DNA of 5,931 bases from Nioella sp964229645 (GTDB lineage Bacteria > Pseudomonadota > Alphaproteobacteria > Rhodobacterales > Rhodobacteraceae), in contig NZ_CAXREX010000098.1 of assembly GCF_964229645.1 (NCBI RefSeq), positions 1 through 5,931 on the forward strand, written 5' to 3'. The notes under the pieces are model-generated. The model was not told the origin of the DNA. It was given only the letters and a program-made list of their open reading frames with translations, and searched no databases. How positions within the stretch are numbered: position 1 is the stretch's first letter; every line of letters starts with the position of its first letter. Shown one piece after another: positions 1 to 5,801 of this stretch. The position numbers and the translations under genes are program-made.

Positions 1-401
1 GGCTTCACCGGCAAGCCGAAGCGGTCGGCGATCTGCATCAGCTTCCTGCGCGCGGCCCCCCGGGCCGATTTCAGCCGCGTCAGGGATTCTGACCCCAGCA
101 TCACGTTTTCCAGAACCGTCAGGTTGCCCGCCAGCGTGAAATGCTGGTGCACCATACCCACACCCGCCGCGATGGCCGCGCGGGGCAGGCCGGGGGGCAG
201 GTCTTGTCCGAAGACGCGCACCGCGCCCTCGTCGGCGGCGTAATGGCCAAAAAGGATGTTCATCAGCGTTGTCTTGCCAGCCCCGTTTTCCCCCAGAAGC
301 GCCAGGATTTCCCCCTGCTCCAGCGTCAGGGTCACGTCGTCATTCGCGGTCAGGGACCCGAAGCGCTTGGTGATGTTGCGAAGCTCCAGAACCTTGGTCA
401 T
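1..401 (-). CDS. ABC transporter ATP-binding protein, nucleoside/sugar-import class (N-terminal part, cut by window edge)
   Basis: This is the cytoplasmic ATPase of an importer, expected to power uptake of the ligand held by the Bmp-family protein encoded upstream in the same operon. The first 133 residues are present and the rest lies beyond the left edge. Walker A reads GENGAGKTT (residues 37-45, catalytic-site Lys43), and the Q-loop is GMVHQHFTL with Gln86. The VHQHF form is typical of the ribose/nucleoside-type ATPases that normally carry two fused ATPase domains of about 500 residues; the second domain cannot be seen here. The ATG overlaps the amidase stop codon as ATGA, so translation is probably coupled. 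Only a weak AGG lies 9 nt upstream. The ligand class is inferred from the neighbouring genes. The ATPase identity is certain. Confidence 0.93.
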   Translation of the reverse strand, partial: MTKVLELRNITKRFGSLTANDDVTLTLEQGEILALLGENGAGKTTLMNILFGHYAADEGAVRVFGQDLPPGLPRAAIAAGVGMVHQHFTLAGNLTVLENVMLGSESLTRLKSARGAARRKLMQIADRFGLPVK

Positions 402-1756
402 GCGGGCAAGCCTGCGATTGGGGAGGGAAAGGAAAGGGCGGGCGCGCGGGCCTCGATCATCGCGGCAAGCGACAGCAACGCGAAATCAGCGCCGGGCGGG
501 CCGATCAGCTGCACGCCAAGGGGCAACTCGTCTGCCATGCCGAAGGGCAGGGCCAGTGCGGGCAGCCCCGCGACATTGGCGAGCGCCGCGTTCGGGGCGA
601 ATGCCTCCAGCGCGGCCATGTGGGCCTCGGGGTCGCTGCCCGCCAGGTCGAAACGGCCCACGGGCGGCGGGGCAGAGGACAGGACGGGCATCAGAACCGC
701 GTCGGCGGCTGCAAAGAGCTTGCGCGTCCGGTTGGTCAGCCGCGCCAGTTGCCGCGAGGCAGCAAAAAGCATGGTGGCCGGCGTGGCGCGGCCCTCGGCG
801 GCCATGGCGGCGGCAAGGGGCGGCACCCGGTCGTCCGGGATCTTCAGTGCGGCCAGCCACTCGGCCAGCGACACGGAAAGGATGGTGCGGGCGATGGCAT
901 GGGCCTCGGCCCCCATCCGGTCGGGCGCGGGGATGTCATGCACCTCGCAGCCCGCGTCACGCAGCGCCTCGGCCGCCTCTTTCGCCGCGTGCACCTGGTC
1001 GGGGCCACAGCGCGCGGGCAGGGCAAGGCCGATGCGTGGCCGCTCGGACAGGTGCACCGGGGCAAGCGGCTGGTAGACCGCGCCAAAGGCGGTTTCCACG
1101 TCGCGCACGGACCGCGCCAGCACCAGTTCCGAGGCGATCCCCATCAGGTGATTGGCGAAATCCGGCCCGCCGGGTGTTGCCCCGCGCGAAGGCTTGAGCC
1201 CCGTCAGGCCGCAACAGGCGGCGGGCACGCGGATCGACCCCGCCGCATCGGTGGCATGGGCGATGGCAACAAGACCGGCGGCCACCGCGGCGGCCGCGCC
1301 GCCCGACGACCCGCCGGGGGTGAGGGCGGGGTTCCACGGGTTGCGGGTGGGGGGCAGGCCCTCTGGCTCGCAGCTCAGCGACAGGCCAAAGGGCGGCGTT
1401 GCGGTGATCGCGAAAGGGATCAGCCCGGTGCGCCGCAAATCTTGCATCAGGTGGCTGTCGGCCTCTGGCCGCCGCGCCTCTCCCTTGATCGCGGCAGAAC
1501 CCGCCGCGGGCGGCAGGCCCCTGGCGAATCCGCCAAGGTCTTTCACCGCGAAGGGCACGCCGTGAAAAGGCCCGCGCCGGTCGTGGGGCAGGCTATCTGC
1601 CGCCGCTGCGCCCGCGCGGGCCATGTCTTCGTCCAGATGCACCACGGCCCCCAGATCCGCCCGCGCATGGCAGGCGGCAAGAGTTGCGTCCATCACCTCG
1701 ACGGCAGAGACCTGCCCCCCGGAAATGGCCGCTGCAAGGGCCGTGGCATCGGTCAC
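398..1756 (-). CDS. Amidase-signature family hydrolase, substrate unknown
   Basis: A cytoplasmic amidase-signature enzyme of 452 residues, a usual length for the family, which cleaves C-N amide or ureide bonds with a Ser-cisSer-Lys triad. Counting from the GTG start, the triad is complete: Lys72 in FAVKD, cis-Ser150 in GGSSGG, and nucleophile Ser174 in AAGSIRVP. The 24-residue spacing between the two serines matches fatty acid amide hydrolase. No signal peptide or membrane segment is apparent. A longer frame begins at an ATG at 1822, but that start lies inside the upstream Bmp gene. The GTG at 1756 is 16 nt after that gene's stop and 7 nt after a GGGGGG tract, so it is preferred. The gene sits between the binding-protein and ATPase genes of an importer, so it probably acts on the imported compound or a breakdown product. 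Family members range from GatA to allophanate hydrolase, so the substrate is open. It is unlikely to be GatA, because no gatB or gatC is nearby. Confidence 0.9.
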   Translation of the reverse strand: MTDATALAAAISGGQVSAVEVMDATLAACHARADLGAVVHLDEDMARAGAAAADSLPHDRRGPFHGVPFAVKDLGGFARGLPPAAGSAAIKGEARRPEADSHLMQDLRRTGLIPFAITATPPFGLSLSCEPEGLPPTRNPWNPALTPGGSSGGAAAAVAAGLVAIAHATDAAGSIRVPAACCGLTGLKPSRGATPGGPDFANHLMGIASELVLARSVRDVETAFGAVYQPLAPVHLSERPRIGLALPARCGPDQVHAAKEAAEALRDAGCEVHDIPAPDRMGAEAHAIARTILSVSLAEWLAALKIPDDRVPPLAAAMAAEGRATPATMLFAASRQLARLTNRTRKLFAAADAVLMPVLSSAPPPVGRFDLAGSDPEAHMAALEAFAPNAALANVAGLPALALPFGMADELPLGVQLIGPPGADFALLSLAAMIEARAPALSFPSPIAGLPA

Positions 1757-1763
1757 GCGACAG

Positions 1764-1769
1764 CCCCCC
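1764..1769 (-). promoter_or_regulatory. Shine-Dalgarno-like G tract that decides the amidase GTG start
   Basis: On the minus strand GGGGGG is followed by 7 nt and then GTG (1756-1754). It sits in the 16-nt gap after the Bmp gene's TGA (1775-1773). This placement supports the GTG start over the ATG at 1822, which would overlap the preceding gene by 50 nt. Confidence 0.55.
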
Positions 1770-1772
1770 GGA

Positions 1773-2756
1773 TCAGGCGGGCTCGCTTTCGTCGATCGGC
1801 ACGTTCCACTCGCCCGAGGCAATCGCGGCCTGCTTGGCCTCCATCGCCGGGATGGCCTCGGCAGGCACTTCGTCGGCCACGTAGATCAGCTCGTTGCCGC
1901 CATGGGCCATGAAGGAGTACTCCGTGTAGTCGCGTCCCACGGGGTTGCCTGCCTGGATATCGGCCACGATGGCCGCGATGGTCGGCCCGTAGTTCCAGAT
2001 CGCGTTGGCAAAGACGGTGCCGGGATAGCGCGGCGTGTAGTCGATGAGCGATCCGATGGCCTTCACGCCGCGTTCCTCAGCGGCATCCGCCGTGCCGATG
2101 CGTTCGCCAAAGAGAATGTCGGCGCCTGCGTCGATCTGGGCGATCCCGGCCTCTTTCGCCCGCGCCGGGTCGAACCAGGCCCCGATGAAGCCGTTGAGGA
2201 AGGTCGCGTCGGGGTTCACCTCGCTCACCCCCATGCGGAAGGCGTTGATCAGCAGGTTCACCTCGGGGATCGGGTAGCCGCCGACCGACCCGAAGACATT
2301 GCTTTCCGACATGTGCCCGGCCAGCATGCCCGCCAGGTAGGCCGCTTCGTGGTTGCGGGTGCCGAAGACGCCGAAATTGTCGCCCTCGGGGCCACCGGAC
2401 GACCCCATGAGGAAGGCCGTGTCGGGATAGTCGCCCGCCACTTCGCGCGCTTCGCGCTCGACGGCGTAGGATTCGCCCCAGACCAGCTGCGCCCCGCCCT
2501 CGGCATATTCGCGCATGGCGCGCGGATAGTCGGTGGGGGCCACGCCTTCGGAGAATTCATACTCGATCAGCCCCGAGGCGGCCGCTTCCTGGAAGGCCAG
2601 GTGGATGCGGCTGTTCCAGGCGTTTTCGACCGGCGACATATGCACGCCGGCCACGCGGGTCACGGCCTGGGCATTCACGCGACGGATATAGGCGGGCAGG
2701 GCCAGGGTGGCTGCCGCGCCGACCATCAACTGGCGACGGGTGGTGCTGAGTTTCAT
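1773..2756 (-). CDS. Bmp/Med-family periplasmic substrate-binding protein of an ABC importer
   Basis: A 327-residue protein of the Bmp (PnrA-like) family, which captures nucleosides or related ligands for ABC import. The N-terminus has a twin-arginine-like motif (TTRRQLM, residues 5-11), a short hydrophobic stretch (about 12-22) and a likely signal-peptidase site near VNA-QA (after residue 29 or 31). There is no lipobox cysteine, so it should be a soluble periplasmic protein. Family-like segments include the early GVHMSPVENAWN, the hinge-region GTRNHEAAYLAGMLAG and the later GADILFGE. An AGAGGA ribosome site lies 7 nt before the ATG. The gene starts 36 nt after the deaminase stop and is followed by the amidase and the ATPase, which fits one import-and-degrade operon. 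Many alphaproteobacterial Bmp proteins have untested ligands. A nucleobase or nucleoside is inferred here from the adjacent deaminase. Confidence 0.92.
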   Translation of the reverse strand: MKLSTTRRQLMVGAAATLALPAYIRRVNAQAVTRVAGVHMSPVENAWNSRIHLAFQEAAASGLIEYEFSEGVAPTDYPRAMREYAEGGAQLVWGESYAVEREAREVAGDYPDTAFLMGSSGGPEGDNFGVFGTRNHEAAYLAGMLAGHMSESNVFGSVGGYPIPEVNLLINAFRMGVSEVNPDATFLNGFIGAWFDPARAKEAGIAQIDAGADILFGERIGTADAAEERGVKAIGSLIDYTPRYPGTVFANAIWNYGPTIAAIVADIQAGNPVGRDYTEYSFMAHGGNELIYVADEVPAEAIPAMEAKQAAIASGEWNVPIDESEPA

Positions 2757-2792
2757 GGATGGGTCCTCTCTGTTGATGCTTTGGTGTCATGG

Positions 2793-4091
2793 TTATTGGG
2801 GTTTGCCTGCGACGGGCGCGTAATCGGCGGGGTCGAGCGTAGTGGGCCGCCCCGGCAGGGCCAGTTCGGCCAGGCGGGGGCGCGTGCGGGCCAGGACCTT
2901 GCCATGCTTGAGCACGGCAAGCCGCGTGGCCTTCATCCGGACTGCTTCGATCGGGTCCTTGGCTTGCAGGACGACCAGGCTGGCCGGACCGCCCTTGCGG
3001 ATCGTGGGGTCGGGCAGACCCATGGTCCGGGCCCCGTTCTGCGTGACCGAGGTAAAGGCCCATTCCATCGCCTCGCGCGAGGTCATCGGCACCGCGTGCA
3101 CGCCCATATGCGCCACTTCCAGCATGTCGGCGGAGCCAAGAGAATACCATGGGTCCATCGTGCAATCCTGCCCGAAGGACACGTTGACGCCGGCCGCCCG
3201 CAGTTCCGGCACGCGTGTCAGGCCGCGACGGCGGGGGTAGGTGTCGGACCTGCCCTGAAGCGTGATGTTGATGAGCGGATTGGGCACCACGTTCATGCCG
3301 CTCTCGGCAATGAGCGGAATGAGCTTCGAGGCATAGTAGTTGTCATAGGAATGCATCGCGGTGACATGGCTGGCCGTGACCCGCCCGCCAAGCCCGAGCC
3401 GCGTGGTTTCATAGGCCAGCGTTTCCACGTGGCGCGACATCGGATCGTCGCTCTCGTCGCAATGCAGGTCCAGCATCAGGCCGCGCTCCGCCGCGATTTC
3501 CGCCAGCCGCGTGACCGAGCGCGCGCCATCGGCCATAGTGCGTTCGAAATGCGGGATGCCGCCCACCACATCGACCCCCATGTCGAGCGAGCGGATCAGG
3601 TTTTCTTCTGCCTTTTCCGCGCGGTAGAGCCCGTCTTGCGGGAAGGCCACCAGTTGTAGGTCGATATAGGGGGCGACCTGTTTGCGCACTTCCAACAGCG
3701 CCTCGACCCCCACCAGCGGCGCGGTTGACACGTCCACATGCGAGCGGATCGCCAGAAGCCCCTGGGACACGGCCAGATCGCAATAGCGCAGGGCCCGTTC
3801 GATAACGGCCTCGGGCGTCAAGAGCGGCTTCAACTCGCCCCACAGCGCGATGCCTTCCAGAAGCGTGCCCGACACGTTCATGCGCGGCAGGCCAAGGCTC
3901 AGCGTCGCGTCCATGTGGAAATGCGGGTCGGTGAAGGGCGGGCAGACCAGCCGGTCCGTGGCGTCGATCTCGTCGCGCGCCTCGGCGTCGATCCGGGGGG
4001 CGATATCCGCGATCCGGTCCCCCGCGATGGCGATGTCGACAGGTCCCCGTCCATCGGGCAGGCGTCCCTGTCGAATAATGATGTCGAGCAT
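2793..4091 (-). CDS. codA: CodA-family cytosine deaminase homologue, candidate 5-methylcytosine deaminase
   Basis: A 432-residue cytoplasmic amidohydrolase that aligns with E. coli CodA at a constant offset of 4 through the catalytic region. Metal and catalytic residues are retained: His57 and His59 (DPHFH), Gln152 (AFPQ, substrate contact), His210 and Glu213 (HCDE), His242 (ASHVTAMHS) and Asp309. It hydrolytically deaminates a cytosine-type base and releases ammonia. The notable change follows Asp309. CodA has GHDD (Asp313-Asp314), whereas this protein has GQDC, giving Cys310 at the Asp314 position and Gln308 in place of His. Published CodA homologues lacking Asp314, including one from Rhodobacter sphaeroides, deaminate 5-methylcytosine to thymine, so cytosine may not be the main substrate. 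A GGAG site lies 7 nt before the ATG. It is the first gene of the minus-strand operon, reading out of the divergent region. The family assignment is near certain, but the substrate is inferred. Confidence 0.93.
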   Translation of the reverse strand: MLDIIIRQGRLPDGRGPVDIAIAGDRIADIAPRIDAEARDEIDATDRLVCPPFTDPHFHMDATLSLGLPRMNVSGTLLEGIALWGELKPLLTPEAVIERALRYCDLAVSQGLLAIRSHVDVSTAPLVGVEALLEVRKQVAPYIDLQLVAFPQDGLYRAEKAEENLIRSLDMGVDVVGGIPHFERTMADGARSVTRLAEIAAERGLMLDLHCDESDDPMSRHVETLAYETTRLGLGGRVTASHVTAMHSYDNYYASKLIPLIAESGMNVVPNPLINITLQGRSDTYPRRRGLTRVPELRAAGVNVSFGQDCTMDPWYSLGSADMLEVAHMGVHAVPMTSREAMEWAFTSVTQNGARTMGLPDPTIRKGGPASLVVLQAKDPIEAVRMKATRLAVLKHGKVLARTRPRLAELALPGRPTTLDPADYAPVAGKPQ

Positions 4092-4350
4092 CCCCCATCT
4101 CCATATTTTTGACTACATGGTAAATAAATTTCATTGAGGCCCCAAATGTTTCTTGGAAATTGCCCGACAAATCGGAATCCGACTGTTTTTTTGGCGTTTC
4201 TGAGGGGTGATTGCCCGGTTTTGGGTGCCGTAAGGGAAGTGCAGGGCGACCGGACTCCCGGTGCGGAGGCGAATCGCCCGTGGAAAACCTCTTGGGCAGG
4301 TCATGTGAATAGGCTATCAATTGTGCCCAGGTTGATCGGGATTGCCTATC
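4092..4350. promoter_or_regulatory. Divergent intergenic control region between the deaminase operon and the LysR gene
   Basis: This 259-bp stretch must hold the start signals of the minus-strand operon and probably of the LysR gene. Its deaminase-proximal part (about 4103-4200) is clearly AT-richer than the flanking genes. Small dyads seen there are an imperfect AATAAATTTCATT (4123-4135), TTTC-TTG-GAAA (4149-4159) and TCGGA-A-TCCGA (4172-4182). They could be operator parts, but each is short. I could not identify a convincing -35/-10 pair for the minus-strand operon. A gene layout of this kind, with a LysR regulator divergent from a catabolic operon, is classic for LysR control of both directions. 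I see no small gene in it. Confidence 0.6.
4292..4320 (+). promoter_or_regulatory. Possible promoter of the LysR gene
   Basis: TTGGGC (4292-4297) and TATCAA (4315-4320) are separated by 17 bp, ending 30 nt before the ATG. The -35 matches the consensus at 3 of 6 positions and the -10 at 4 of 6. The -10 overlaps a small ATAG-G-CTAT dyad (4309-4317), a plausible place for autorepression. A match of this quality can arise by chance. Confidence 0.3.
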
Positions 4351-5241
4351 ATGCTGGACAAGCTGGAAATGTTCATCGCCGTGGCGAAAGAGGCCCATTT
4401 CGGCCGGGCCGCGCAAAGCCTGGGGATCACGCAGCCGACGCTGTCGGCGGGCATCAAGCAGCTGGAGGAACAGCTTGGCGTTCAGCTGATCTTCCGGGGC
4501 TCGCGCTATGGCGGGCTCACGCCCGAGGGGCAGGGGGCCCTGATCTGGGCGCGCCGGATCGTGGGCGATGCGCGCCAGCTGCGCGAAGAAATGCGCTTTT
4601 CGCGGCACGGGCTTGCCGGGCAGCTGCGCATTGCCGTCATTCCCACGGCGCTGACCTGGGCGGGGAAACTCACCACGCGCTTTACCGAGAAACACCCCAA
4701 CGTGCGGTTCACCATCCTGTCGCGCACCTCGATCGAGATCCTGACGATGATCGAGAATCTCGACGTGGATGCGGGCATTTCCTACCTCGACAACGAACCC
4801 ACGGGGCGGGTCAGCACCGAGGCGCTCTACGAGGAACGCTACATGCTTGTCTGCCGCGGCGATTCCCCCTTTGCCGGGCGCGACGAGGTGCGCTGGCGCG
4901 AGCTGGACGGGCAAAAGCTGTGCCTTCTGACGCCCGACATGCAGAACCGGCGGATCATCAATAAAAACTTCGAGATCGCAGGGGTGCAGCCGCAGGCCAT
5001 GGTGGAGTCCAATTCCACCGTGGTTCTGGTTGCCAACGTGCTGGAGGGCGGCTTCGTCACGGTTCTGCCCGCCGACATGGCGCGCTTCCTGACCGGCGGC
5101 AAACCTCTTGAAATCATTCCGCTTTCCGGGGCGGGTCGGGGGCATTCCGTGGGGCTGGTCGCGCCCTGGCGCGAGCCCCACACCCCCGTGCTGGAAGCCC
5201 TGCTGGCCGAAGCCCGGCGCATGTCCGAGCTGCGTCGATAG
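4351..5241 (+). CDS. LysR-type transcriptional regulator beside the formate dehydrogenase genes
   Basis: A 296-residue LysR-type regulator of standard length. The N-terminal winged helix-turn-helix covers about residues 1-60, with the recognition part in FGRAAQSLGITQPTLSAGI. A linker helix runs to about residue 88, and the effector-binding domain starts at GQLRIAVIPTA and reaches the C-terminus. The ATG at 4351 is chosen because the protein then opens with MLDKLEMFIAVAKEAHF, the usual LysR start. An in-frame TTG at 4342 would add only three residues. The gene is divergent from the deaminase operon and lies 86 nt upstream of fdsG on the same strand. In Cupriavidus necator a LysR regulator next to fds, named FdsR, controls the fds operon, so a formate-related role is likely. 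Control of the divergent operon is the main alternative. No terminator is seen between this gene and fdsG, so read-through is possible. Confidence 0.93.
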   Translation: MLDKLEMFIAVAKEAHFGRAAQSLGITQPTLSAGIKQLEEQLGVQLIFRGSRYGGLTPEGQGALIWARRIVGDARQLREEMRFSRHGLAGQLRIAVIPTALTWAGKLTTRFTEKHPNVRFTILSRTSIEILTMIENLDVDAGISYLDNEPTGRVSTEALYEERYMLVCRGDSPFAGRDEVRWRELDGQKLCLLTPDMQNRRIINKNFEIAGVQPQAMVESNSTVVLVANVLEGGFVTVLPADMARFLTGGKPLEIIPLSGAGRGHSVGLVAPWREPHTPVLEALLAEARRMSELRR

Positions 5242-5272
5242 AGATTTTCTATCGTTTGACGGAAAAACGATA
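5236..5272. promoter_or_regulatory. Overlapping inverted repeats upstream of fdsG, candidate LysR operator
   Basis: Two inverted repeats share a central half-site. The first is CGATAGA-N5-TCTATCG (5236-5254, 7-bp arms). The second is TATCGTTT-N7-AAACGATA (5250-5272, 8-bp arms). This gives CGATA, TATCG and CGATA half-sites within 37 bp, resembling the paired recognition and activation sites of LysR-type promoters. The first arm contains the TAG stop of the LysR gene. No T-run follows the second repeat, so it is not a factor-independent terminator. Binding by the adjacent regulator is inferred. Confidence 0.5.
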
Positions 5273-5317
5273 TTGAATCGCGAAGGTCGTGCAGGTGAAT
5301 ACGGGCGCGAAACGACC

Positions 5318-5321
5318 GGAG
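5318..5321 (+). promoter_or_regulatory. Ribosome binding site that decides the fdsG start
   Basis: GGAG lies 6 nt before the ATG at 5328. It supports that start over the in-frame GTG at 5289, which would add 13 residues unlike the family's N-terminus. Confidence 0.6.
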
Positions 5322-5327
5322 TCCGTC

Positions 5328-5801
5328 ATGCCCATGCCCCCCTCCCCAAGCACCGAGGATATCGCCGAGATCGTCGCGTCTCAGATGCATCTCGAAGGCC
5401 CGCTTCTGCCCATTTTCCACGCCTTGCAGGAGGCCTATGGCTGCGTGCCGCAAAGCGCGCTGCAGGTGATTGCCGATGCGCTGAATATCACCCGCGCCGA
5501 GGTGCATGGGGTGATGAGCTTCTACCACGATTTCCGCGAAGTCCCCGCAGGCCGCCATGTGGTCAAGATCTGCCGCGCCGAAGCCTGCCAGGCGGTTGGG
5601 GCGGATGCGCTGGCGGCGCGCACGCTGGAAAAACTGGGCACCGAGTGGCACGGCACCACCGCCAATGGCGCGGTGACGATCGAGCCGGTCTATTGCCTCG
5701 GGCTTTGTGCCTGCGGGCCCGCCGCGATGGTGGATGACAAGGTGGTGGGCCGCGTCGATGACGCGAAGATGGCGAAACTGCTGGCGGAGGCGGGCGTATG
5801 A
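5328..5801 (+). CDS. fdsG: NAD-dependent formate dehydrogenase gamma subunit, [2Fe-2S] NuoE-like
   Basis: A 157-residue NuoE-like subunit of the soluble molybdenum formate dehydrogenase, which oxidises formate to CO2 and reduces NAD+ in the cytoplasm. An N-terminal helical domain (about residues 8-65) precedes a thioredoxin-like ferredoxin domain. That domain has four cysteines for a [2Fe-2S] cluster: Cys82 and Cys87 (C-x4-C in CRAEAC), and Cys123 and Cys127 (C-x3-C in CLGLC). The cluster belongs to the diaphorase part of the enzyme together with FdsB. The next gene overlaps by ATGA and has an FdsB-type N-terminus, which distinguishes this from a complex I nuoE. The length is normal for FdsG. 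Transcription may start in the 86-nt gap upstream, near the candidate operator, or come through from the LysR gene. Confidence 0.93.
   Translation: MPMPPSPSTEDIAEIVASQMHLEGPLLPIFHALQEAYGCVPQSALQVIADALNITRAEVHGVMSFYHDFREVPAGRHVVKICRAEACQAVGADALAARTLEKLGTEWHGTTANGAVTIEPVYCLGLCACGPAAMVDDKVVGRVDDAKMAKLLAEAGV
5786..5790 (+). promoter_or_regulatory. Strong ribosome binding site for fdsB inside the end of fdsG
   Basis: GGAGG lies within the last codons of fdsG, 7 nt before the fdsB ATG at 5798. With the ATGA overlap it suggests coupled, roughly equal synthesis of the two diaphorase subunits. Confidence 0.65.

Noticed and set aside
1757..1822. Upstream ATG extension of the amidase by 22 residues
   Set aside because: It would overlap the end of the Bmp gene by 50 nt, and the extra residues do not look like an amidase N-terminus. 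The GTG at 1756 has a G-rich site at good spacing.
1623..3659. Long plus-strand open frame of 678 codons across the Bmp and deaminase genes
   Set aside because: It is antisense to two well-recognised genes, shows no family motifs, and is rich in Arg, Gly and His, as expected for a shadow frame in very GC-rich DNA.
4172..4192. Short stem (TCGG-AAT-CCGA) followed by seven T residues, resembling a terminator on the plus strand
   Set aside because: The stem has only 4 bp with a 3-nt loop, and no plus-strand gene ends nearby, so it is more likely part of the control region.
3409..5181. Minus-strand open frame of 590 codons spanning the deaminase start, intergenic region and LysR gene
   Set aside because: It crosses two recognised genes in the wrong frame or strand, as well as the divergent control region, and its translation shows no domain-like pattern.
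5289..5327. GTG start extending FdsG by 13 residues
   Set aside because: The ATG at 5328 has a GGAG site 6 nt upstream, and the extension lacks family-like sequence.
5328..5801. NuoE subunit of respiratory complex I
   Set aside because: The next gene begins with the FdsB-type thioredoxin-like extension rather than a NuoF start, and no other nuo genes are seen. The linked LysR gene fits an fds locus.
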